Shown piece by piece: positions 1-5,222 of a stretch of 5,222 nucleotides of DNA. The DNA comes from Veillonellaceae bacterium UBA5809 (GTDB taxonomy: Bacteria > Bacillota > Negativicutes > Veillonellales > Dialisteraceae). Position 1 is the first letter of the stretch. Every line of letters starts with the position of its first letter. The notes under the pieces were generated by a model. That model had not been told where the DNA came from. It worked only from the letters and a program-made list of their open reading frames with translations, and did no database searches. A program made the position numbers and the translations under genes. The DNA is taken from NCBI GenBank assembly GCA_002417965.1, contig DIDD01000107.1, forward strand, positions 1 through 5,222. Direction: 5' to 3'.

Positions 1-54
1 GAGCTGCTGCCGGTGCGGGAGCCGCTGCCGGTGCGGGAGCTGCTGCCGGTGCGG
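1..54. repeat. 18-bp tandem repeat, three copies, inside mmdC
   Basis: Three consecutive copies of GAGCTGCTGCCGGTGCGG at 1-18, 19-36 and 37-54. The second copy differs by one base (C for T at 23), which is silent (Ala). Each unit encodes six residues of the Pro/Ala hinge, so copy-number change would keep the frame. The array reaches the window edge and may continue. Confidence 0.9.
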
Positions 55-118
55 AAGCACCCTCATTGACTTCTACGTTGTAAACCTGACCGTTGACTGT
101 TACAGAAAATTTTCTCAT
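1..118 (-). CDS. mmdC: Methylmalonyl-CoA decarboxylase, gamma subunit (biotin carrier), 5' part only
   Basis: The biotin carrier that shuttles the carboxyl group from MmdA to the membrane decarboxylase MmdB. Only 39 full codons are visible, in a frame too short to stand out among ORFs. They encode the N-terminal strand MRKFSVTVNGQVYNVEVNE followed by Gly-Ala-Ser and a flexible linker of repeated Ala-Pro-Ala-Ala-Ala-Pro units. The opening segment and the Pro/Ala hinge are characteristic of decarboxylase biotin carriers. The biotin-accepting Met-Lys-Met must lie beyond position 1 and is not seen. The ATG at 118 follows an excellent AGGAGG (126-131), 7 nt away. It is the seventh gene of the cluster, 37 nt after mmdD. 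An alternative reading as the carrier of oxaloacetate or glutaconyl-CoA decarboxylase is ruled against by the neighbours. Confidence 0.9.
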   Translation of the reverse strand, partial: MRKFSVTVNGQVYNVEVNEGASAPAAAPAPAAAPAPAAA

Positions 119-155
119 TGTCTTTCCTCCTAAGCGTATTTTACTTTTATCCGTA

Positions 156-485
156 TCAGAACTGCTGTGCTCCAGCAATTCGTGCTGCGGTCGTCCAACC
201 GGTATTTTTTGCCGGGCGGATAGAAGCTACCTGACCACTGCCGTATCCCATGCACACAATCGCTGCCGTAATGGCTGCTACAACTGCTTCATTGCCGGCT
301 GCAGGAGCTGCAGAAGCGGCGGATGCCGCCGGAGCAGCTGACTGAGCAGCGTGGTGTACCGGGGCAGAGCCGGAAGACTGTTCAGCAGGTCCAACAATCG
401 AAAGTATTTTCTTTAACATTACCAGGCAGACAATTGCAACAACTGCTGTAAAGCCGGTAATGTAAACTAATGTACTTGAATCCAT
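156..485 (-). CDS. mmdD: Methylmalonyl-CoA decarboxylase, delta subunit (OadG family)
   Basis: A small membrane anchor that holds the decarboxylase together by joining the alpha subunit to the membrane beta subunit. The 109 residues comprise one hydrophobic segment (about 5-24), then Lys25-Lys26, which by the positive-inside rule places the C-terminus in the cytoplasm; an Ala/Ser/Pro-rich linker (about 35-64); and a conserved C-terminal block (65-91: NEAVVAAITAAIV, then MGYGSGQVASIRP) that matches the end of Veillonella MmdD. After it comes a short tail with a Trp (97) and Arg, as in other delta chains. The ATG at 485 is preceded by AAAGGA (495-500), 9 nt away. The TGA stop is 37 nt before mmdC, so no mmdE fits between them. 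Identification rests on the C-terminal motif plus position, since the family is poorly conserved elsewhere. Confidence 0.9.
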   Translation of the reverse strand: MDSSTLVYITGFTAVVAIVCLVMLKKILSIVGPAEQSSGSAPVHHAAQSAAPAASAASAAPAAGNEAVVAAITAAIVCMGYGSGQVASIRPAKNTGWTTAARIAGAQQF

Positions 486-528
486 CTGTCCCCATCCTTT
501 CTTTTAAGATTAGATTATAAAAAACTAA

Positions 529-2058
529 TCACAACGGAATGTTGGCATGTTTCTTAGCCGGCAGTACTTCACGTTTGCTGGCCAACATAGCCAATGCATT
601 AATGACGTAGGGACGGGTTTCTTTAGGTTCAATAACAGCATCTACAAAACCACGTTCAGCTGCTTTATAGGGTGTTGCGAATTCTTCCACATAAGCCTGT
701 GTCTTTTCAGCTTTATCCGCATCCTTGGCAAAAATAATGTTGGCTGCGCCTGCGGGTCCCATAACTGCAATTTCAGCAGAAGGCCATGCAAATACCTGAT
801 CTGCACCCAGATCCTGGGAACACATTGCCAGATAAGAACCGCCGTATGCTTTACGGACAATAACAGTCACTTTCGGAACAGTTGCTTCTGAATAAGCAAA
901 CAGCATCTTTGCGCCATGACGGATGATTCCGCCGTATTCCTGCTGTTTTCCAGGAAGGAACCCAGGTACATCAACCAGGTTGAGCAACGGAATATTGAAG
1001 CAGTCACAGAAGCGGATGAACCGGCTGGATTTATCAGAAGCATCGATATCCAGGCAGCCTGCCATAAAGGATGGCTGGTTGGCAATAATGCCCACAGTCT
1101 GTCCGTCCATACGGGCAAAACAGGTGATAATATTTTTAGCCCAGTCTTTGGCTACATCGTAATATTCGCCGTTATCAACAATGGATTTAATAATATCATA
1201 CATATTGTACGGATGATTGGAATTATCAGGCATCAGAGTGTTCAAGCCTTCATCCATACGCGTGGGATCATCACCGGTATCAATTACAGGCGCATCTTCC
1301 ATGTTATTGCTGGGGAGGAAACTCAGCAGATAACGGATCTGACGCAGGCAGTCATCATCATTTTCAGCGATGAACTGTGCAACACCTGTTTTTGTGTTAT
1401 GTGTGGAGGCTCCGCCCAATGCTTCTGCGCTAATTTTTTCTCCGGTAACTGATTCAACAACTTTAGGCCCTGTGATAAACATCTGGCTGGTGCCTTTTAC
1501 CATGTAGATGAAATCTGTCAACGCAGGGGAATATACCGCACCGCCTGCAGATGGTCCCATAATTGCAGAAATCTGGGGCACAACACCGGATGCAATGGTG
1601 TTATTGTAGAAAATTGCACCATATCCTGATAATGCATCAACTGCTTCCTGAATACGGGCACCGCCGGAATCATTCAAGCCAACAAAGGGAGCTCCCATTT
1701 TAAGAGCCATCTGCTGTACGTGAACAATCTTAGCTGCATGTTTTTCACCAAGAGACCCGCCTTCTACAGTGAAGTCCTGGGCAAAAGCATAAACTAATTT
1801 GCCGTCGACAGTCCCATAGCCTGTTACTACGCCTTCACCGGGCAGATCTTTCTTCTCCTGTCCGAAATTATGGCAGCGATGTTTTACAAATGCGCCGACT
1901 TCAACAAAACTACCTTCATCAAATAATTTTGCCAGTCTTTCGCGAGCGGTCAGTTTCCCTTTTGCATGCTGTTTTTCAATGCGCTTCTCACCGCCGCCGG
2001 CTTTAATATGTTCCAGCTTTTTGTGAAGAAGTTCAATTTTTTCTGCCACTGTTGCCAT
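529..2058 (-). CDS. mmdA: Methylmalonyl-CoA decarboxylase, alpha subunit (biotin carboxyltransferase)
   Basis: The carboxyltransferase subunit, cytoplasmic and bound to the membrane complex. It moves the carboxyl group of (S)-methylmalonyl-CoA to the biotin on the gamma subunit and releases propionyl-CoA. The 509 residues show the two crotonase-like halves of acyl-CoA carboxyltransferases. The N-terminal half carries DFTVEGGSLGEKH (95-107), NDSGGARIQEAVDALSGYG (129-147) and GPSAGGAVYSP (168-178). The C-terminal half carries DVPGFLPG (363-370), RKAYGGSYLAM (402-412) and AEIAVMGPAGAANIIF (428-443). The Gly-rich segments form the oxyanion holes. The sequence and its C-terminal end closely resemble Veillonella MmdA as I recall it. 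Propionyl-CoA carboxylase beta chains are homologous, but the adjoining mmdD and mmdC and the absence of a biotin carboxylase gene in the visible cluster favour the decarboxylase. The ATG at 2058 has GGAGG 7 nt upstream (2066-2070). The TGA stop lies 43 nt before mmdD. Confidence 0.96.
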   Translation of the reverse strand: MATVAEKIELLHKKLEHIKAGGGEKRIEKQHAKGKLTARERLAKLFDEGSFVEVGAFVKHRCHNFGQEKKDLPGEGVVTGYGTVDGKLVYAFAQDFTVEGGSLGEKHAAKIVHVQQMALKMGAPFVGLNDSGGARIQEAVDALSGYGAIFYNNTIASGVVPQISAIMGPSAGGAVYSPALTDFIYMVKGTSQMFITGPKVVESVTGEKISAEALGGASTHNTKTGVAQFIAENDDDCLRQIRYLLSFLPSNNMEDAPVIDTGDDPTRMDEGLNTLMPDNSNHPYNMYDIIKSIVDNGEYYDVAKDWAKNIITCFARMDGQTVGIIANQPSFMAGCLDIDASDKSSRFIRFCDCFNIPLLNLVDVPGFLPGKQQEYGGIIRHGAKMLFAYSEATVPKVTVIVRKAYGGSYLAMCSQDLGADQVFAWPSAEIAVMGPAGAANIIFAKDADKAEKTQAYVEEFATPYKAAERGFVDAVIEPKETRPYVINALAMLASKREVLPAKKHANIPL

Positions 2059-2081
2059 TCTTACACCTCCAAAGATTTTGA

Positions 2082-2097
2082 TCCCCCATGTGGGGGA
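2082..2097 (-). other. Intergenic hairpin B between mce and mmdA
   Basis: A 6-bp inverted repeat, arms TCCCCC and GGGGGA, with a 4-nt loop (2088-2091), immediately after hairpin A on the transcribed strand. It ends 11 nt before the GGAGG of mmdA (2066-2070). The following ATCAAAATC lacks a U-tract, so termination seems unlikely. The two stems together occupy 39 nt of the 71-nt gap. Confidence 0.65.
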
Positions 2098-2120
2098 GCT
2101 CCGTTCCTTAAGAACGGAGC
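2098..2120 (-). other. Intergenic hairpin A between mce and mmdA
   Basis: A perfect 9-bp inverted repeat, arms GCTCCGTTC and GAACGGAGC, with a 5-nt loop (2107-2111). It starts 9 nt after the mce stop. No T-run follows; instead a second hairpin abuts it directly. It is predicted to form in the RNA between the epimerase and decarboxylase messages. Function is not shown by the sequence. Confidence 0.75.
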
Positions 2121-2129
2121 AAGCGCCAA

Positions 2130-2549
2130 TCAGTTCATGCGCTGGGTCAGTTCAATAAGAAGGCCGGTTGCTTTCGGGTGCAGGAAAGCAATGTGGCAGC
2201 CGCCTGCTCCAATACGGGGTTTCTTATCAATCAGGGGCACACCTTTTTCCTGCAGTTCTTTCAATGCATTTTCAATGTTGTCAACACGAAGGGCGATATG
2301 CTGATAACCGCTGTGACCGCCGTTCTTGTCGATGTACCGGGCAATCGGGCCGTCCGGAGTGGTGGAACCTAAGAATTCCAGTTCTGTTTCGCTGAGTTTG
2401 TAGAAACTCGTCGTTACGTGCTGGTCCTCTACTGTTTCATCAGGGGATGTAGGATCAAGATCAAAAATGTCCTTCATTGCTTTTTTGATCGCTTCCAGAT
2501 CTTTGACTGCTACGCCAACATGATCAACGCACAATACTTTGAATGCCAT
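2130..2549 (-). CDS. mce: Methylmalonyl-CoA epimerase
   Basis: A metal-dependent cytoplasmic enzyme that interconverts (R)- and (S)-methylmalonyl-CoA, linking the mutase product to the decarboxylase. The 139-residue length is typical. It shows the paired vicinal-oxygen-chelate (glyoxalase-like) modules. By alignment from memory with the P. shermanii enzyme, the metal ligands are His10 (in VDHVGVAV), Glu58 (in TELEFL, where P. shermanii has Gln65), His84 (in GYQHIALRVD) and Glu133 (in LIELTQ). The position of the P. shermanii catalytic Glu48 falls near Thr47; that Glu is not conserved in all epimerases (the human enzyme also lacks it, as I recall), so I do not read it as loss of function. The ATG at 2549 is preceded by AAAGGAGG, with GGAGG at 2557-2561, 7 nt away. 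The stop TGA is followed by a 71-nt gap with two hairpins before mmdA. Confidence 0.95.
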   Translation of the reverse strand: MAFKVLCVDHVGVAVKDLEAIKKAMKDIFDLDPTSPDETVEDQHVTTSFYKLSETELEFLGSTTPDGPIARYIDKNGGHSGYQHIALRVDNIENALKELQEKGVPLIDKKPRIGAGGCHIAFLHPKATGLLIELTQRMN

Positions 2550-2571
2550 ACAAATTCCTCCTTTAAAAAAT

Positions 2572-3507
2572 TTATTTAAGTATATTTTCTACAATGGAGT
2601 CAACGACTGTAAACGGATCGTTTTTCCGTTCATAGACTTGTTCCACGTAGCCACTAAATTCACCCGTCGATATAATTTTCTGCATAATACGGCGGGAAAT
2701 ACGGTCATGGATCATATCAATCATTTCATCCTTCACCCGTTCACGGCGACGGATTTCGATCTGACCGGATTCTTCCAAATACTTTCTATGGTCAGCCAAA
2801 GCCTGGATAACATCTTCAACCCCCTGGCCCTCGCTGGCTACAGTTCTAGTGATCGGCGGTCTCCAATCCTGACTTTCACCCAGATCAAGCATCATTTCGA
2901 TCTCAATATTCAACCGATCTGCTCCATCCCGATCACATTTATTGATGCAGAATACATCGCCAATCTCCAAAATTCCGGCTTTGATGGCCTGTATGTCGTC
3001 ACCAAGTCCGGGTACGAGCACAACAAGTGTTGTATCCGCATTCTTGACAATGTCAACTTCAGACTGACCAACACCTACAGTTTCAATCAAAATGACATCA
3101 AGTCCGAAAGCATCCATCAGTTTGACAGCATCTGCTGTTTTTCTGGACAGTCCGCCCAAACTTCCGCGCGTACCCATACTGCGGATAAACACACCTTGAT
3201 CCAAAGTCAGATCATTCATCCGTATGCGGTCTCCCAAAATGGCTCCGCCGCTGAAAGGGCTGGTAGGATCAACCGCTACCACTCCGACTTTTTTCCCCTG
3301 TTTTCTGTAAAACTTGACAAGGTTGTCAGAAAGTGTGCTCTTACCCGCACCAGGTGCACCAGTGACACCGATGACCTGTGCACGACCGGTATGATGATAG
3401 ATGTCTTTCATGACATCTTCAAATCCTTCCCGTTCGTCTTCTACCACAGTAATTGCTCTTGCTAAGGCACGCCTGGACCCATTCCAAAAATCTTTCATTA
3501 AATCCAT
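2572..3507 (-). CDS. meaB: MeaB, methylmalonyl-CoA mutase-associated GTPase (ArgK/MeaB family)
   Basis: A cytoplasmic P-loop GTPase that acts as chaperone of the mutase, gating adenosylcobalamin loading and protecting or repairing the inactivated enzyme. I use the ATG at 3507 (311 residues). The frame is open to a TTG at 3570, giving 332 residues, but the extra 21 residues would be read through the intergenic hairpin and only the ATG has a good ribosome site. Motifs from this ATG: Walker A GAPGAGKST (50-58); the switch segment DPTSPFSGGAILGDRIRM (80-97); Walker B-like ETVGVGQSE (142-150); guanine-specifying NKCD (189-192). A helical C-terminal part (about 235-311) fits the family's dimerisation arm. 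Family members are often mislabelled as LAO/AO transport ATPase or ArgK kinase; the position directly after the mutase genes settles the role. The stop TAA is 22 nt from the epimerase start. Confidence 0.94.
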   Translation of the reverse strand: MDLMKDFWNGSRRALARAITVVEDEREGFEDVMKDIYHHTGRAQVIGVTGAPGAGKSTLSDNLVKFYRKQGKKVGVVAVDPTSPFSGGAILGDRIRMNDLTLDQGVFIRSMGTRGSLGGLSRKTADAVKLMDAFGLDVILIETVGVGQSEVDIVKNADTTLVVLVPGLGDDIQAIKAGILEIGDVFCINKCDRDGADRLNIEIEMMLDLGESQDWRPPITRTVASEGQGVEDVIQALADHRKYLEESGQIEIRRRERVKDEMIDMIHDRISRRIMQKIISTGEFSGYVEQVYERKNDPFTVVDSIVENILK

Positions 3508-3512
3508 GGTTA

Positions 3513-3522
3513 CACCGCCTTT
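3513..3522 (-). promoter_or_regulatory. Shine-Dalgarno site that fixes the meaB start
   Basis: The minus strand reads AAAGGCGGTG here, one mismatch from AAAGGAGGTG, the perfect complement of the 16S rRNA tail. It lies 5 nt before the ATG at 3507. It supports that ATG over the in-frame upstream TTG at 3570, which has no comparable site. The C in place of A may make this the weakest ribosome site in the cluster (inference). Confidence 0.75.
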
Positions 3523-3540
3523 AAGAGGAAAGTTACGCCA

Positions 3541-3563
3541 GGGCTGCCGTCCTCCGGCAGCCC
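3541..3563 (-). other. Intergenic GC-rich hairpin between the B12 subunit gene and meaB
   Basis: A perfect 9-bp inverted repeat with arms GGGCTGCCG and CGGCAGCCC and a 5-nt loop (3550-3554). It begins 35 nt after the stop of the B12-subunit gene and ends 18 nt before the meaB Shine-Dalgarno. On the transcribed strand it is followed by TGGCGTAAC rather than a T-run, so it does not look like an intrinsic terminator. A role in 3'-end protection or processing of the upstream message, or partial attenuation, is inference. This is the second-longest gap in the window. Confidence 0.7.
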
Positions 3564-3598
3564 CACGCAACCGAAAGTCAAAAATCTGTTATTGTTTA

Positions 3599-3994
3599 TC
3601 AGACATTGGCTTTAATAAAGTCGATGATATCCTTGGTCGGAGTACCAGGTGTGAAAATAGCTTTCACTCCTGCTTCCTTCAGTCCGGGAATATCAGATGC
3701 GGGAATAACGCCGCCGCCGACAACCAGAACATCCCCCATACCTTTTGCTCTCAGCATGTCCACAATTTTCGGGAACAATGTGTTATGAGCGCCGGACAGC
3801 AGGCTCAAAGCCACTACATCGACATCTTCGGAGTCAGCCGCTTCCACGATCTGTTCCGGTGTCTGACGGAGTCCGGTATAAATTACTTCCATGCCGGCAT
3901 CACGGAGAGCACGGGCGACAACTTTGGCGCCGCGGTCATGTCCGTCAAGTCCGGGTTTTGCTACAAGCACTCTGATACGTTTATCTTCAGCCAT
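3599..3994 (-). CDS. mcmA2: Methylmalonyl-CoA mutase, small cobalamin-binding subunit
   Basis: A 131-residue stand-alone B12-binding domain that carries the corrinoid cofactor for the catalytic subunit encoded just upstream. The base-off/His-on signature is complete: D17-G-H19-D-R-G22 with His19 as the lower axial cobalt ligand, S64-x-L66, and the Gly triplet 93-95 in VVGGGV that lines the nucleotide tail. The Rossmann-like alternation of strands and helices runs through the whole chain, and the length matches separate small subunits (about 130-140 residues), as in archaeal methylmalonyl-CoA mutase and IcmB. The start ATG at 3994 has GGAGG at 4003-4007, 8 nt away; the stop is TGA. In isolation the domain could serve an isobutyryl-CoA mutase, but the Arg in the partner and the epimerase and decarboxylase genes next door argue for methylmalonyl-CoA. 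The gene is followed by a 91-nt gap with a GC-rich hairpin. Confidence 0.95.
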   Translation of the reverse strand: MAEDKRIRVLVAKPGLDGHDRGAKVVARALRDAGMEVIYTGLRQTPEQIVEAADSEDVDVVALSLLSGAHNTLFPKIVDMLRAKGMGDVLVVGGGVIPASDIPGLKEAGVKAIFTPGTPTKDIIDFIKANV

Positions 3995-4025
3995 GATGAT
4001 TACCTCCAGAAAGTTTTCTTAGAAA

Positions 4026-5222
4026 TTAAAGCGTCACATGCGGTTTGAATTCGCCGAACACCTTACGGAGTACGCCGCAAATTTCACCGATGGAGCAATA
4101 TGCGCGAACGCAATCAAGGATGACCGGCATCAGGTTGACAGATTCATCAGCAGCAGCGGTTTCAAGTTTGGCAAGTTCTGCTTTTACTTTATCATTGTCG
4201 CGGCCTGCTTTGACTTCAGCCAGTTTCTTCTTCTGGAATTCTCCGGCAGAAGCGTCTACGCGAAGCAATCCTTCAACAGGTTTTTCTTCAACCTGGAATT
4301 TGTTCACGCCGACGATAACTTTTTCACCTGATTCAACAGCCATCTGCCATGCATAGGCAGAATCCTGAATCTCTTTCTGAATGTAACCTTTTTCAATGGC
4401 TTCCACTGCGCCGCCCATTTCATCAATTTTCTTGATGTACTGTTCAGCTTCTTTTTCAATGGCATTGGTCATTGCTTCTACATAGTAGGAGCCGCCCAGC
4501 GGATCTACTACATCAGCCAGTCCGGATTCATAGGCAATGATCTGCTGTGTGCGCAGGGCAATCTGTACAGATGCCTGTGTCGGCAGAGCCAGTGCTTCAT
4601 CACGGGAATTGGTGTGCAGAGACTGTGTTCCGCCCATAACGGCAGCAGCAGCCTGCAGCGCAACACGGACTACGTTGTTGTCCGGCTGCTGTGCAGTCAG
4701 CATAGAACCTGCAGTCTGTGTATGGAAACGCAGCTTCATGGACTTTGCTTCTTTAGCACCGAAGCGGTCTTTCAGTACACGGGCCCACAGGCGGCGGGAT
4801 GCACGGAATTTTGCAACTTCTTCAAGTACGTTGTTGTGTGCGTTCCAGAAGAAGGACAGACGGCCTGCAAATTCATCAATCTTCATTCCTGCTTTCAGAG
4901 CTGCTTCAATGTAAGCAATTCCGTCGGCAATGGTGAATGCAATTTCCTGTGCTGCTGTAGAACCAGCTTCACGGATATGGTAGCCGGAAATGGAAATTGT
5001 GTTCCACTTCGGCACATTTTGTGAGCAGTATTCAAAAATATTGGTAATCAGACGCATAGACGGCTTAACCGGGAAAATATATGTTCCGCGGGCTGCGTAT
5101 TCTTTCAGAATATCATTCTGGATGGTGCCGCGCAGCAGGTTGGCCGGAACGCCCTGTTTTTCGCCGACGGCAATGTACATAGCCAGCAGCACAGAAGCCG
5201 GAGCGTTGATTGTCATGGATGT
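4026..5222 (-). CDS. mcmA1: Methylmalonyl-CoA mutase, large (catalytic) subunit; 5' end outside window
   Basis: Cytoplasmic adenosylcobalamin-dependent isomerase interconverting succinyl-CoA and (R)-methylmalonyl-CoA. The window shows 398 codons and a TAA stop. The reading frame stays open to the window edge, and Thr-Ser just before the motif MTINAP shows that this Met is internal, not the start. Counting that Met (5216) as 1, the motif GTIQND (30-35) supplies the active-site Gln (Gln197 in Propionibacterium shermanii). Arg43 in AARGTYIFP matches Arg207, which binds the substrate carboxylate; isobutyryl- and hydroxyisobutyryl-CoA mutases have Gln there. SGYH (77-80) supplies Tyr243/His244. 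These residues favour a true methylmalonyl-CoA mutase. The chain ends after the TIM-barrel and helical region with no B12 domain; that domain is the next gene, 31 nt downstream. About 150 N-terminal residues are missing if the protein has the usual 550 or so residues of split forms. It is the first visible gene of the apparent operon. Residue equivalences are from memory of the family. Confidence 0.96.
   Translation of the reverse strand, partial: TSMTINAPASVLLAMYIAVGEKQGVPANLLRGTIQNDILKEYAARGTYIFPVKPSMRLITNIFEYCSQNVPKWNTISISGYHIREAGSTAAQEIAFTIADGIAYIEAALKAGMKIDEFAGRLSFFWNAHNNVLEEVAKFRASRRLWARVLKDRFGAKEAKSMKLRFHTQTAGSMLTAQQPDNNVVRVALQAAAAVMGGTQSLHTNSRDEALALPTQASVQIALRTQQIIAYESGLADVVDPLGGSYYVEAMTNAIEKEAEQYIKKIDEMGGAVEAIEKGYIQKEIQDSAYAWQMAVESGEKVIVGVNKFQVEEKPVEGLLRVDASAGEFQKKKLAEVKAGRDNDKVKAELAKLETAAADESVNLMPVILDCVRAYCSIGEICGVLRKVFGEFKPHVTL

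Noticed and set aside
514..519. Minus-strand TATAAT in the mmdA-mmdD gap as a possible internal promoter
   Set aside because: It is a perfect -10 hexamer, but positions 16-19 nt upstream hold nothing like TTGACA and there is no extended -10 TG. The gap is AT-rich, so chance is a good explanation.
916..1452. Plus-strand open frame of 178 codons antisense to mmdA
   Set aside because: It is fully antisense to a conserved carboxyltransferase gene, with no family motif and no good ribosome site; a shadow frame.
2082..2120. Intrinsic terminator after mce
   Set aside because: The stems are strong but no U-tract follows on the transcribed strand, and mmdA begins 23 nt later as part of the same pathway.
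2539..3465. Plus-strand open frame of 308 codons antisense to meaB
   Set aside because: It lies almost wholly inside a clearly recognised minus-strand gene, has no recognisable domain and a low-complexity composition typical of a shadow frame, and its start overlaps the ribosome site of mce.
3576..3581. Minus-strand TTGACT as a -35 box ahead of meaB
   Set aside because: The -10 position 17 nt downstream reads GCCGGA and falls in the GC-rich hairpin, so no promoter is supported.
3508..3598. Cobalamin riboswitch ahead of meaB
   Set aside because: The gap is 91 nt with one simple stem; cobalamin riboswitches need roughly 200 nt with a B12-box, which I do not see.

Overview
The window is a single-strand gene cluster. 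All seven coding regions lie on the minus strand and read from position 5222 towards position 1. Together they form a nearly complete succinyl-CoA to propionyl-CoA module. In transcription order they are: methylmalonyl-CoA mutase large subunit (5' part outside the window), the separate cobalamin-binding mutase subunit, the mutase-associated GTPase MeaB, methylmalonyl-CoA epimerase, and then the alpha (MmdA), delta (MmdD) and gamma (MmdC, cut off by the window edge) subunits of a biotin-dependent, sodium-pumping methylmalonyl-CoA decarboxylase. A membrane beta subunit (MmdB) would be expected next, beyond position 1.

Organism (inference): the combination of a two-subunit mutase with a Veillonella-like MmdA/MmdD, purine-rich Shine-Dalgarno sites and moderate GC points to an anaerobic propionate-forming member of the Negativicutes (Veillonella/Dialister/Megasphaera/Phascolarctobacterium type). 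The genus cannot be fixed from the sequence alone.

Layout: 5222-4026 mutase large subunit; 3994-3599 B12 subunit; 3598-3508 a 91-nt gap with a 9-bp GC-rich hairpin; 3507-2572 meaB; 2549-2130 epimerase; 2129-2059 a 71-nt gap with two hairpins in tandem; 2058-529 mmdA; 485-156 mmdD; 118-1 start of mmdC, whose Pro/Ala linker is encoded by 18-bp tandem repeats. The other gaps are 22 to 43 nt and hold mainly a ribosome binding site. No gene-free stretch exceeds 91 nt. I see no plus-strand gene, RNA gene, mobile element, CRISPR array or convincing terminator.

How the genes work together (established for the families): the mutase interconverts succinyl-CoA and (R)-methylmalonyl-CoA using adenosylcobalamin, and MeaB gates and protects its cofactor. 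The epimerase gives the (S)-isomer. The decarboxylase moves the carboxyl group to biotin on MmdC through MmdA and releases CO2 at the membrane while exporting Na+. Gene order follows pathway order. The biochemistry is known and I do not see a new system. The less ordinary points are the intergenic hairpins, the absence of a Veillonella-style mmdE between mmdD and mmdC, and the repeat-encoded biotin-carrier linker.
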